From Lentibacter algarum (GTDB lineage Bacteria; Pseudomonadota; Alphaproteobacteria; Rhodobacterales; Rhodobacteraceae), in NCBI RefSeq assembly GCF_040580765.1, contig NZ_CP158687.1:744001-808000 (forward strand): 64,000 nucleotides of DNA. The letters run 5' to 3'. Below the pieces are notes generated by a model. The model was not told the DNA's origin, did not search any database, and saw only the letters and a program-made list of their open reading frames with translations. Numbering within the stretch: the first letter of the stretch is position 1; every line of letters begins with the position of its first letter. A program made the position numbers and the translations under genes. Shown one piece after another: positions 9,364-17,128 of the stretch.

Positions 9364-10617
9364 ATGGCCGACGATCTTTTCAACTCCTTCATGAACGGGC
9401 CTGACGAAAACGGCCGCTTTGGCGACTTTGGCGGACGGTTTGTTTCCGAGACTTTGATGCCGCTGATCCTTGGTCTTGAGGCCGAGTATGAGAAAGCCAA
9501 GACGGACCCGAGCTTTTGGGCTGAAATGGACGATCTTTGGGCCAATTATGTTGGCCGTCCGAGTCCGCTTTACTATGCTGATCGGCTGACCCAGCACCTT
9601 GGTGGCGCGAAGATTTATCTCAAACGGGACGAGCTCAACCACACGGGCGCTCATAAGATCAACAACGTTTTGGGGCAGATCCTTTTGGCGCGCCGCATGG
9701 GCAAGAAACGTATTATTGCTGAGACAGGTGCAGGACAGCACGGCGTTGCTACCGCGACGGTCTGTGCGAAGTTTGGTCTGCAATGCGTTGTTTACATGGG
9801 CAAGCACGATGTTGAGCGTCAAGCGCCAAACGTGTTCCGTATGCGCCTTCTTGGTGCGGAAGTGATCCCTGTAACGTCGGGTCGTGGCACGCTGAAGGAC
9901 GCGATGAACGATGCGTTGCGCGACTGGGTTACGAATGTACGCGATACGTTTTATTGCATTGGCACGGTCGCAGGGCCGCATCCTTACCCAGCGATGGTGC
10001 GCGATTTTCAGAGCATCATTGGTAAAGAAGTGCGCTGGCAGCTTGCCGAGCAGGAAGGCGAAGGGCGTTTGCCCGATACCTTGATTGCGGCGATTGGCGG
10101 CGGCTCAAATGCTATGGGGCTGTTCTATCCGTTTCTGGATGATCCAAGCGTGAACATCATTGGTGTTGAGGCCGGCGGCAAGGGTGTGAACGCCAAGATG
10201 GAGCACTGTGCGTCTTTGACGGGCGGGCGACCAGGCGTTTTGCATGGCAACCGGACTTATCTTTTGCAGGATGATGACGGGCAGATTCTTGAGGGGTTCT
10301 CTATCTCTGCGGGGCTTGATTATCCAGGAATTGGCCCTGAGCATTCGTGGCTGCATGATACGAAGCGCGCGCAATATGTGAGCATCACCGACAAAGAGGC
10401 ACTGGAAGCCTTCCAGCTGTCTTGTGCTTTGGAGGGGATTATTCCTGCACTTGAGCCCAGCCACGCGCTGGCGCATGTGATGAAGATTGCGCCAAAGCTG
10501 CCACCCGAGCATATCCTTGTGATGAATATGTGTGGCCGCGGGGACAAAGACATCTATACGGTCGCCAAGCACCTTGGCTTTGATATGTCTGACACAGAAG
10601 GGCGCGAGGCGGACTAA
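9364..10617 (+). CDS. trpB: Tryptophan synthase beta chain
   Basis: PLP enzyme that condenses indole with L-serine as half of the alpha2beta2 tryptophan synthase. The 417-residue protein has the PLP lysine K98 in [12 protein letters not shown] and the phosphate loop GGGSNA ([12 protein letters not shown]). It also has the [11 protein letters not shown] catalytic segment with the glutamate of AETGAGQ, and the C-terminal MCGRGDKD. Length and N-terminus (long [20 protein letters not shown]) are normal for alphaproteobacterial TrpB1. Its alpha partner, trpA, is not next to it but at 20366-21157 on the opposite strand. A strong terminator follows. Confidence 0.97.
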   Translation: MADDLFNSFMNGPDENGRFGDFGGRFVSETLMPLILGLEAEYEKAKTDPSFWAEMDDLWANYVGRPSPLYYADRLTQHLGGAKIYLKRDELNHTGAHKINNVLGQILLARRMGKKRIIAETGAGQHGVATATVCAKFGLQCVVYMGKHDVERQAPNVFRMRLLGAEVIPVTSGRGTLKDAMNDALRDWVTNVRDTFYCIGTVAGPHPYPAMVRDFQSIIGKEVRWQLAEQEGEGRLPDTLIAAIGGGSNAMGLFYPFLDDPSVNIIGVEAGGKGVNAKMEHCASLTGGRPGVLHGNRTYLLQDDDGQILEGFSISAGLDYPGIGPEHSWLHDTKRAQYVSITDKEALEAFQLSCALEGIIPALEPSHALAHVMKIAPKLPPEHILVMNMCGRGDKDIYTVAKHLGFDMSDTEGREAD

Positions 10618-10636
10618 GGCTTTGCCGACAGGTATG

Positions 10637-10668
10637 AAAAGGGCTCATCATTGGTGAGCCCTTTTTTG
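10637..10668 (+). terminator. Intrinsic terminator of trpB
   Basis: GGGCTCA (10641-10647) pairs with TGAGCCC (10655-10661). It is flanked by AAAA upstream and six T residues downstream, so it could also act on the other strand. Confidence 0.9.
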
Positions 10669-10759
10669 TTGCCTATAACTCGGGTTTATGTGGCTAAACC
10701 GCATGTGTAGTTTGGCCAACTTAAACCTGGGGCCTATAGAGGATTTGAGCGAGATGCAC

Positions 10760-10805
10760 TTTTCTCAACTCAGCAAGCGAGACTTGTTGAACGCAATTGA
10801 GAAAA
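10760..10805 (+). promoter_or_regulatory. Inverted repeat overlapping the ribosome site of the PepSY-repeat gene
   Basis: TTTTCTCAA at 10760-10768 and TTGAGAAAA at 10797-10805 form a perfect 9-bp inverted repeat with 28 bases between. The right arm runs into the Shine-Dalgarno AAAAGGA before the ATG at 10816. It could be a protein operator or an RNA stem that masks the ribosome site. Confidence 0.4.
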
Positions 10806-10815
10806 GGACGACCCC

Positions 10816-11367
10816 ATGAAACGCATTCTTATGACCACGACAGCACTGGTTCTTGGCTTCTGTGTACATGTCAACGCCGGCACTTTTGAAGAGGCGGCTC
10901 TCAATACCTTTCAAGAGCAGGGCTATTCCAACATTGATGTCAGCACGAGCGGCAATCAAGTGAATGTGCAAGCGGTCAAGGAAGGTATTGTCGTGGATAT
11001 CACCTATGACAGCGACACAGGTGCCGTGATCTCGCAGGACGCCTCTTATGCCGATGACAACGATGGTCACGATAGCAGTGACAGCCATGATGATAACGAC
11101 AGCCATGATAGCAACGACAGTCACGATGATAACGATGGCCACGACAGCAACGACAGTCATGATGATAACGATGGCCATGACAGCAACGACAGTCATGATA
11201 GTAGCGATGATCACGGGCGTGGTGACGGTGAAAGTGATGGTCACGACAGCGATAGCCATGATGGCCACGGCGGAGATAGCGACAGCGACGGCCACGGCGG
11301 AGACAGTGACAGTGATGGCCACGGTGGCGACAGCGACAGTGATGGCGATAGTGACGGCGACGACTGA
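10816..11367 (+). CDS. Exported PepSY-like protein with Asp/His/Gly/Ser-rich repeat tail
   Basis: A 183-residue protein with a signal peptide (about residues 1-21, cleavage near VNA-GTF) and a single PepSY-like half-domain (about 22-75: FQEQGYSNIDVS and ITYDSDTGAVIS). About 105 residues of low complexity follow. The tail has 12-residue units of the type DNDGHDSNDSHD (about 79-130), then three 9-residue GHGGDSDSD units encoded by 27-bp DNA repeats (11263-11343). The tail carries 14 or more His among many Asp, suggesting divalent-metal binding; that is inference. A paralogue without most His follows, then a membrane-bound LuxR-type regulator, all on one strand. Confidence 0.7.
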   Translation: MKRILMTTTALVLGFCVHVNAGTFEEAALNTFQEQGYSNIDVSTSGNQVNVQAVKEGIVVDITYDSDTGAVISQDASYADDNDGHDSSDSHDDNDSHDSNDSHDDNDGHDSNDSHDDNDGHDSNDSHDSSDDHGRGDGESDGHDSDSHDGHGGDSDSDGHGGDSDSDGHGGDSDSDGDSDGDD

Positions 11368-11425
11368 GGCTGCGCTTAGCGTTGCTTTGCCAAGTCAGGC
11401 GTGATCCGTTAGCGTCGCGTTGATG

Positions 11426-11469
11426 AAAACTGTATGCTGGCATTCGGAAAACGGATGCCAGCAGTTTTG
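11426..11469 (+). terminator. Hairpin between the two PepSY-repeat genes
   Basis: GCTGGCAT (11436-11443) pairs with ATGCCAGC (11455-11462). The outer arms AAAACT (11426-11431) and AGTTTT (11463-11468) extend it, with a four-base bulge. It may be a weak terminator or an mRNA-processing hairpin just before the start of the second gene. Confidence 0.4.
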
Positions 11470-11475
11470 TAGGAC

Positions 11476-11952
11476 ATGGGAATGTATCGTCGAATTAGCA
11501 TCATATTAACCGTCCTAGTTGCTCTGTCGTTCGCACCATTTGCGGCACATGCAGACAGCAAAGGTGATGCCTTTGCAGCCAAAGTGGCAAGCCAGCTCAA
11601 AGATCTAGGGTATTCCACTGTCGAGGTGTCGCGGACCTTTTTGGGCCGTATACGCGTCGAGGCGACGGGATCTGCTGGCGAGCGGGAAATCATTTTCAAC
11701 CCGCGCACTGGCGAGATACTGCGAGACTTTTCAAAAGCTGGACATGGTGGGCTCTTGACGTTGCCTTCAGGCGATGGGGGAGAAGATGGCAACGACGTCG
11801 GTGGCGATGAAGGCGGTGACGACGGTGATGGAGACGATGGTGGTGACCACGGCGACGACGGTGACGACGGTGGTGATGATGGTGGTGACGATGGTGGCCA
11901 TGGCGGTGACGACGGCGACGGTGACGGTGACGGAGATGGTGGGGATGACTGA
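11476..11952 (+). CDS. Exported PepSY-like protein with Asp/Gly-rich tail
   Basis: A 158-residue paralogue of the preceding protein. It has a signal peptide (about residues 1-26, ending FAAHA) and a PepSY-like segment (about 27-88). The segment keeps the pattern LKDLGYSTVEVS, RIRVEATG, EIIFNPRTGEILRDF seen in its neighbour (GYSNIDVS, NVQAVK, DITYDSDTGAVIS). The tail of about 60 residues is nearly all Asp and Gly (GGDDGDGDD type), very acidic, and suited to binding calcium or other cations. Conserved heads with different repeat tails point to duplication and then tail divergence. Start at ATG 11476 (MGMYRR); ATG 11482 is a possible alternative. Confidence 0.65.
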   Translation: MGMYRRISIILTVLVALSFAPFAAHADSKGDAFAAKVASQLKDLGYSTVEVSRTFLGRIRVEATGSAGEREIIFNPRTGEILRDFSKAGHGGLLTLPSGDGGEDGNDVGGDEGGDDGDGDDGGDHGDDGDDGGDDGGDDGGHGGDDGDGDGDGDGGDD

Positions 11953-11985
11953 TCAGATCAACTCGCCAGAAGAGCGGGGCAACGC

Positions 11986-12501
11986 ATGAAACAGGGTAAA
12001 TTGATTGCTCTCTTGATGCTCCTGCAAGGGGCCTGCGCTGTTTTCTTCGTGTTTGATATTCTTGCTACGCTTCTGGGTCTGCGCGCTACTCCTATTAGTT
12101 GGCAGACGCGTGAGCTCTTGGAAATTGGTGCCGCAATCGGGCTTGTTCTGGGTGTTATTCTGGGCTGGATCGCGCTGCGGCGCTCGCTCAATCGATCACG
12201 CCGTGCGGAAGAGAGTCTGCGCACTGTACGCCGAGAGTTCAGGGATCATCTGGAACAGCAATTTGTGTCTTGGGGGCTGACACCGGCCGAGCAGGATGTT
12301 GCCCTCTTTTCTCTTCAAGGGTTTTCTATCGGTGAAATGGCGCGTTTGCGCGACAGTTCGGAAGGTACGATCAAGGCGCAAAGCAACGCTATTTATCGCA
12401 AAGCTGGCGTGAGTGGGCGGGCGCAACTGCTGAGCTTGTTTATTGAAGATCTGCTTGTTCCCGAACCTGATATAATAGAAAACAACGTCTGCCAAGCTTA
12501 A
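11986..12501 (+). CDS. Membrane-anchored LuxR-type HTH transcriptional regulator
   Basis: A 171-residue protein with two N-terminal membrane helices (about residues 7-30 and 46-64), a short charged linker, and a C-terminal LuxR/GerE-type HTH (about 98-155). HTH pieces visible are LTPAEQDVALFSLQGFSIGEMA and EGTIKAQSNAIYRKAGVS, split around the turn. There is no receiver or autoinducer domain, so any signal would come through the membrane segment or the short loop between helices, which faces the periplasm if both ends are cytoplasmic. It starts 33 bases after the second acidic PepSY-like gene on the same strand. It therefore probably controls, or responds to, these exported proteins. Confidence 0.75.
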   Translation: MKQGKLIALLMLLQGACAVFFVFDILATLLGLRATPISWQTRELLEIGAAIGLVLGVILGWIALRRSLNRSRRAEESLRTVRREFRDHLEQQFVSWGLTPAEQDVALFSLQGFSIGEMARLRDSSEGTIKAQSNAIYRKAGVSGRAQLLSLFIEDLLVPEPDIIENNVCQA

Positions 12502-12512
12502 AGGCTTGAGCT

Positions 12513-12890
12513 TTAACCTTGGGGCTCAGCGTGCTCTTGAAGAACCCTCAGTGGCACAATGTCGAGTGCGCGGGCGTGCGTGGCTGCCAGCGAAACTTTG
12601 GGGGCGCAGCCTTCGTCATGGGCTTGCAGGAAGCGGGCGGCGCAAAGGCACCAACTGTCGCCTGCCTTAAGGCCCGCAAACCCGAATTCGGGGCGCGGTG
12701 TGGAGAGATCATTGCCGACGTATTTAGAGAAGGCGAGGAACTCGTCTGTCATGATGGCACAGACGGTATGGGAGCCTGTATCTGCGGCGCAAGTGTTGCA
12801 AGCGCCATCGCGGAAATAGCCTGTGAGCGGATCAGAGGAACAATGCGCAAGCGCGCCGCCGAGGACATTTATCGATGCATCAGGTGTCAT
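12513..12890 (-). CDS. DUF2237 family protein
   Basis: A 125-residue cytoplasmic protein matching the DUF2237 family almost end to end. Visible motifs are NVLGGALAHCSSDPLTGYFRDG, CNTCAADTGSHTVCA, MTDEFLAFSKYVGNDLSTP, FGFAGLKAGDSWCLCAAR and LEATH-like LAATHARAL, read here as separate blocks along the whole length. Several conserved Cys suggest metal binding or redox chemistry; no function is established. It overlaps the upstream serine hydrolase by ATGA, so the two are co-translated. Confidence 0.85.
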   Translation of the reverse strand: MTPDASINVLGGALAHCSSDPLTGYFRDGACNTCAADTGSHTVCAIMTDEFLAFSKYVGNDLSTPRPEFGFAGLKAGDSWCLCAARFLQAHDEGCAPKVSLAATHARALDIVPLRVLQEHAEPQG

Positions 12891-14053
12891 TGGGCTGCCT
12901 CTGCTATGGCGCGGAACATGGCGGTGTTGGAGAAACTTACGCCAGCTTCGCGGAATTTCTTATCGGCTGAGTTGATCGCAATCACCACGCCGAGGGGTTG
13001 GTTGATGTAGATGTACTGCCCATAGATGCCGCGAGCAAAAAACTCGCCATCGCGGGCGTCGGACGGCATCCACCATTGATAGCCATATTGTGTATTGCCT
13101 TTCACCGTTTTGGCGGAGGGGCGGGTGCTTTGGGCGATCCAAGCTGCGGGGATGACTTGCACACCGTTCCAAAGGCCGTTTTGGGCGATCATTTGACCAA
13201 AACGAGCGTAATCTCGTGTTGTGAGATTGAGGCCACCGAGCACGAAGGCCGTTCCATAGCCGTCTGTGACATAGTAGGGCGCTTGCTCGAGCCCGAGGGG
13301 GGCGATGATGCGCTCTGAGAGAAGCTCAGAGATGGGGCGGCCCGTTGCGCCACGGATCACCATCCCAAGGATGTGCGTGTCAATCGAGACGTATTGCCAG
13401 CTTTTGCCTGCTGCAGCGTTTGTCTCTGTGAGGCCAGCAGCGAAGCCATCCATGGACTGGCCAAGCGCCAGAACGCGTCCCATTTTGTTGATGTCAGACC
13501 AGAAGTCGAGGTAGTCCTCATTGAAGCGCACACCGCTTTCCATCTGAAGCACATCTTCAATACTCGCGCCGTCATAGGCTGTTCCGAGAAGGGCGGGGGC
13601 ATATTGGGTTACGGGGTCATTGACTGAGCCGATTGTGCCTTCTTCCAAGAGCACGCCGAGGAGGGCAGAGATAAAAGACTTGGCCACCGACCATGAGATA
13701 CGCCGATCGTCGGGACCAGTGCTTAGGTAGTAAGCCTCGTGGCGCAGAAGACCGTCTTTGAGCACCACGGCACTTGTTATGGCACGCTCAGTCACCCATG
13801 CGTCATAGGTATCCGGCAGGGTGATAGCCTGGCCAATGATGAGCGCGGAGACTGGGGCGTCCCCGCGTGGCACAGGCACCGAGAGGAACATTGTGTCCAT
13901 ATGGGAGAAGTTGTGCACGATCTTATCGGCGGAGAAGAGCGAGTTCACCGCCAGCACGCGCGTAATTTCTTCGCGTTTCCAAGCATAGAGCGCGCCTGCA
14001 AGCAAGATCAGCACCAGAAGTGTGCGGCCGAGCCATTTACCGAATGTGCGCAT
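12887..14053 (-). CDS. Serine hydrolase, beta-lactamase/NylB-like
   Basis: A 388-residue member of the class C beta-lactamase-like serine hydrolases, closest in look to 6-aminohexanoate-dimer hydrolase relatives. It has an N-terminal membrane anchor or uncleaved signal (about residues 8-24). The catalytic tetrad is SVAK (S122, K125), and YVS at 221-223 supplies the Tyr. The usual K/H-x-G box is replaced by RGIYGQYIYIN near the C-terminus, as in NylB-type enzymes. The substrate is unknown: ester, amide or peptide. It lies 54 bases downstream of pth on the same strand and is coupled to the DUF2237 gene. Confidence 0.8.
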   Translation of the reverse strand: MRTFGKWLGRTLLVLILLAGALYAWKREEITRVLAVNSLFSADKIVHNFSHMDTMFLSVPVPRGDAPVSALIIGQAITLPDTYDAWVTERAITSAVVLKDGLLRHEAYYLSTGPDDRRISWSVAKSFISALLGVLLEEGTIGSVNDPVTQYAPALLGTAYDGASIEDVLQMESGVRFNEDYLDFWSDINKMGRVLALGQSMDGFAAGLTETNAAAGKSWQYVSIDTHILGMVIRGATGRPISELLSERIIAPLGLEQAPYYVTDGYGTAFVLGGLNLTTRDYARFGQMIAQNGLWNGVQVIPAAWIAQSTRPSAKTVKGNTQYGYQWWMPSDARDGEFFARGIYGQYIYINQPLGVVIAINSADKKFREAGVSFSNTAMFRAIAEAAQ

Positions 14054-14107
14054 GATGCCTCCGTTTTAAAGAAGCGTAAGGGGCTTCAGGACGCGCCGCA
14101 AGGGGGG

Positions 14108-14788
14108 CTATTTGAACTTGTCCATTAGCTTCTGCATTGGGCTGCGAGCGTCTGGCTCAGGCGCCTGATCTGAGGCTTGGGGTGTGTCTGAGGGCTTCGC
14201 TTTGGCGGGCTTTTCACGAGGCGGCTGTACGCGCAGTGCCACCGCGTTCATAAAGCGCCCTGTGTCGCCTTGGGCGAGCGCTGGAGCGCCATCGGCAATG
14301 CCGCGCAAGAGATCATCAAGCCAGCCAGCTTCGGCCTTGGCGAAATCGTTGAGAACATAGCGCGCGACTGCATCTTTATGGCCCGGGTGGCCGATGCCGA
14401 GGCGAATACGGTGATATTCAGGGCCGATATGGGCATGGATCGAGCGCAGGCCATTGTGACCAGCGTGGCCGCCGCCGAGCTTGGCACGGCATTTGCCGGG
14501 GGCAAGATCAAGCTCGTCATGAAAGACGGTGATGTCATCGGGTGTGAGTTTGTAAAAACGCATCGCCTCGCCGACGGACTGGCCTGAGAGGTTCATAAAG
14601 GTTTCCGGCTTGATCAGCACGACTTTGTCTGAGCCAAAGCGCCCTTCGCTTACGAGGCCCTGAAACCGAGACTTCCACGGACCGAAGCCATGAGCGTTTG
14701 CGATTTCATCGAGTGCCATAAAGCCGATGTTGTGACGGTTCTGGGCGTATTTTGCGCCTGGATTGCCGAGGCCGACGAAGATTTGCAT
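14108..14788 (-). CDS. pth: Peptidyl-tRNA hydrolase
   Basis: Recycles peptidyl-tRNA released from ribosomes. The 226-residue product has catalytic His19 in NRHNIGFMALDEIA, preceded by FVGLGNPGAKYAQ. FMNLSGQSV and FHDELDLAPGKCRAKLGGGHAGHNGLRSI, read as successive segments, complete the active site. A C-terminal extension of about 35 residues is rich in Pro, Ala and Lys, as is usual in Rhodobacteraceae. It normally follows rplY; here a methyltransferase gene on the other strand separates the two. Confidence 0.95.
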   Translation of the reverse strand: MQIFVGLGNPGAKYAQNRHNIGFMALDEIANAHGFGPWKSRFQGLVSEGRFGSDKVVLIKPETFMNLSGQSVGEAMRFYKLTPDDITVFHDELDLAPGKCRAKLGGGHAGHNGLRSIHAHIGPEYHRIRLGIGHPGHKDAVARYVLNDFAKAEAGWLDDLLRGIADGAPALAQGDTGRFMNAVALRVQPPREKPAKAKPSDTPQASDQAPEPDARSPMQKLMDKFK

Positions 14789-14871
14789 GGGAGCCTTTCA
14801 CACGCTGGTTGTTATTGTGGTTTAGGCATCTGGACCCTAAGATTCAACCTATGTGAGTGGGAGTGTGGTGT

Positions 14872-15546
14872 GTGGAGCGTTTTGAGTTGAATGGTGTGGC
14901 GTTGGTTTGCCCTGAGGGACAGCTGACAGATAAGATCCGCGGCAAGCTCGCCTCGGGAGAGTATGAAGGCTCCGAAGCCCGCGCGGTTATGATGCGGGTA
15001 AAGGCAGGGCAGCGTGTGCTCGAGTTGGGAGCAGGGCTCGGCTATATCGGCGCGCTGGCTGCGCGGATTGTCGGCGCTAAAAATGTGACCTCTGTGGAGG
15101 CCAACCCCGATATGATTATGGCGATCCGAGACAATTATGCGCTGAATGGCGTGGCTGAGATTGATCTGCGCCATGGAGCCGTTGTTGGGCAAGACTATGA
15201 GGGCCATTCGCTCGCTTTTGCTTGCGCCAAGCAGTTCTGGGCCTCGCGGATTGCGGGGGCCGCCGATACAGGTGCCGGGATCGTGGATGTGCCTGCGCTC
15301 AGGATTGAGACGCTGCTTGCGGATGTGGCACCCAATTTTGTGATCATGGATATTGAGGGCGCGGAGCAATATCTCTTTGCTGCGAAATGGCCTCGCTCAG
15401 TCAAGCAAGTGGTGATCGAGCTGCACCCAAAGCAATATGAGAGTGGCAAGGTGATCAAAGAGATCGTTGATATGCTCTCTCGCTCTGGCCTCACCTATGA
15501 CCCTGTCGCCTCGCGCGGGACGCTTCTGGCGCTGCGGCGGGTCTGA
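14872..15546 (+). CDS. FkbM family methyltransferase
   Basis: SAM-dependent methyltransferase of the FkbM family; members O-methylate sugars and polyketides among others, and the substrate here is unknown. The product of about 224 residues shows motif I VLELGAGLGYIGALAA, the acidic loop SVEANPDM, and IMDIEGAEQYLF, the typical FkbM D-x-E-G-A-E motif. No ATG fits. GTG at 14872 has GGGAG eight bases upstream and was chosen, with GTG at 14857 as an alternative. It is inserted between pth and rplY in the opposite direction to both, and ends at a bidirectional terminator shared with rplY. Confidence 0.8.
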   Translation: MERFELNGVALVCPEGQLTDKIRGKLASGEYEGSEARAVMMRVKAGQRVLELGAGLGYIGALAARIVGAKNVTSVEANPDMIMAIRDNYALNGVAEIDLRHGAVVGQDYEGHSLAFACAKQFWASRIAGAADTGAGIVDVPALRIETLLADVAPNFVIMDIEGAEQYLFAAKWPRSVKQVVIELHPKQYESGKVIKEIVDMLSRSGLTYDPVASRGTLLALRRV

Positions 15547-15555
15547 GGCAGAAAC

Positions 15556-15588
15556 AAAAAAAGCCCGCCGATGAGGGCGGGCTTTTCT
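15556..15588. terminator. Bidirectional terminator between FkbM gene and rplY
   Basis: AAGCCCGCC (15561-15569) and GGCGGGCTT (15576-15584) form a 9-bp stem around GATGAG. A-rich flank on the left and T-rich flank on the right suit termination from both convergent genes. Confidence 0.9.
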
Positions 15589-15608
15589 GATTGGTTGGCA
15601 GTGCCAGC

Positions 15609-16244
15609 TTATTCGGCTGAATCGCCTTCAGCTTCTGCGTCTGCTTCTTCTTCATCGTCGCCAGCTGAGCGCAGGCTTGATGGAGCAGAGATGTTGGCGA
15701 TGACGAAGTCACGATCAACAGTTGGCTTTGCGCCTTCTGGCAGCGTTACATCAGAGATGTGAACGATGTCGCCAATGTCGAGGCCAGCAAGATCGACTGT
15801 GATGCTCTCAGGGATATCGCCCGCTGTGACCATAAGCTCGACTTCTGGGCGTACGACTGTAAGAACGCCGCCTTTTTTGATGCCGGGTGCTTCTTCTTCG
15901 TTGATGAAATCAACGTGGATGAAGAGAGCGATTTGTGACGTGCGGCGCAGGCGCAGCAAGTCGATGTGCGTTGGCAAGTCTTTGACAACGTCGCGCTGCA
16001 CGTTACGGCAGATCACGCGCACGTCTTCCTGACCTTCAACCTTGAGGTTGAAAAGGGTCGAGAGGAAGCGGCCTTCTTTGAGCTTTTTCAAAAGCTTGTT
16101 GAAGGGAATGTTGATGGGCAAAGGCTCACCTTCGCCGCCATAAACGATTCCGGGAACCATGCCGTCGCGGCGTGCCTGACGAGCGGCGCCCTTGCCTGTC
16201 CCCGTGCGTGCCTCGGCGTGAAGATCTGGGATCTGTCCAGCCAT
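15609..16244 (-). CDS. rplY: 50S ribosomal protein L25/Ctc
   Basis: 5S rRNA-binding ribosomal protein of the long TL5/Ctc form. The 211-residue product has the L25 domain (about 1-95: [35 protein letters not shown]) and the C-terminal beta-rich TL5 domain (about 100-185: [29 protein letters not shown]). A very acidic Ala/Glu tail follows. Start [13 protein letters not shown] at 16244. The next gene on this strand is pth, beyond the inserted FkbM gene. Confidence 0.95.
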   Translation of the reverse strand: MAGQIPDLHAEARTGTGKGAARQARRDGMVPGIVYGGEGEPLPINIPFNKLLKKLKEGRFLSTLFNLKVEGQEDVRVICRNVQRDVVKDLPTHIDLLRLRRTSQIALFIHVDFINEEEAPGIKKGGVLTVVRPEVELMVTAGDIPESITVDLAGLDIGDIVHISDVTLPEGAKPTVDRDFVIANISAPSSLRSAGDDEEEADAEAEGDSAE

Positions 16245-16362
16245 GTTGAATACTCCATAAGTTAGGGCGGGGATCCTCCAAGGCTGTATCCCCGCGTGAA
16301 GGCTGGGCGATAGCTGGTTTGGGCTATATTGGCAAGGGGTTTTGCCCCGATTTTCAGCGTTT

Positions 16363-16983
16363 TTAGCTGTATTCCAGTTCCAAGTGCCCTCCCGCCTTTA
16401 GAACGCGTTCGTAAAGTGCATAATCTTCTGCACGCGCAGCGCGGAAGCGGGCCTCTGTTTCAGGGGTGATTTCTGTTGTGATCGCGGGGGAGGTATTGGC
16501 TTGCTTGAGGGCAATAGGGCGCCCGAAGCGTTCTTCGAGAAAGTCGAGTAACGCGGGCATTTGCTCATAGGCAAAGAGATGGTGCAGGGGCAATGTGCCG
16601 TTCTTGAGAGAGAGAAATTTGAACTGCGTCCCAACATTGACATGAGGTAAATGCGGATTGGAAAGTGCATCCCGCACATATGCATCAAAGCTCATGCCAG
16701 AGGAGGATTTGGGGCTCGATAGCAAGACCTCGCGAGTGCGGTATTTGTACCAGCTGCGCAGATGATCAAGGGGGTCACGGATGACAGCAATACGTTCTGG
16801 CGTGAGCTTGTATGCATTGCGCAGAAACGGCGCGCAGTGTTTGTCAAAGGCGGCTGCAGACATGTGCTTGCGTCTGCCCTTAAACAAAATATCCGCCTTG
16901 CCGCGCAGAGCCGCTTCGAGTGCGGTTGTACCTGTCTTGGGCACGGCCAGCATCGCGAGGTTTTGTTTGAAAAAGATCTGCAC
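16363..16983 (-). CDS. Sulfotransferase-like protein
   Basis: A 206-residue protein with the two PAPS-binding signatures of sulfotransferases. The 5'-phosphosulfate loop VPKTGTTAL lies at residues 14-22, and a 3'-phosphate segment [17 protein letters not shown] begins near residue 66. It is short for the family but the fold core seems present; there is no signal peptide or membrane segment. Homologues in this group have, to my memory, often been labelled gamma-glutamyl kinase, for which I see no support here. The acceptor (glycan, lipid or small molecule) cannot be inferred. Confidence 0.7.
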   Translation of the reverse strand: MQIFFKQNLAMLAVPKTGTTALEAALRGKADILFKGRRKHMSAAAFDKHCAPFLRNAYKLTPERIAVIRDPLDHLRSWYKYRTREVLLSSPKSSSGMSFDAYVRDALSNPHLPHVNVGTQFKFLSLKNGTLPLHHLFAYEQMPALLDFLEERFGRPIALKQANTSPAITTEITPETEARFRAARAEDYALYERVLKAGGHLELEYS

Positions 16984-17075
16984 GTTTTACCCGCCTTTTC
17001 ACAGTACTCTGGCCAGCTTAGGCTTAGATCAAGGGTGTGAAAATACCCTTTCTTTTTGGCCCAGTTTGGCCTTCG

Positions 17076-17110
17076 TCTGGGGGCAAAGCCCCCGGCTGGT
17101 TGTGTGCAAA
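17076..17110 (-). repeat. Dispersed extragenic repeat, copy D (hairpin part)
   Basis: Read on the minus strand, GGGGGCTTTGCCCCCAGA here equals the same string at 54079-54096 (copy C). It is a 6-bp GC stem (GGGGGC/GCCCCC) around TTT. It lies between the sulfotransferase-like gene and the lactate dehydrogenase gene; the AT-rich tail of the other copies is not evident. Confidence 0.4.
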
Positions 17111-17128
17111 GCGCGTGACAGTCAGCCC

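Noticed and set aside
11053..11360. Regular short repeats resembling a CRISPR array
   Set aside because: Units are contiguous, in frame and code an Asp/His-rich tail after a signal peptide; there are no unique spacers and no cas genes.
12493..12520. Terminator after the LuxR-type gene
   Set aside because: TTAAAG and CTTTAA can pair, but the stem is six weak base pairs and no T-run follows.
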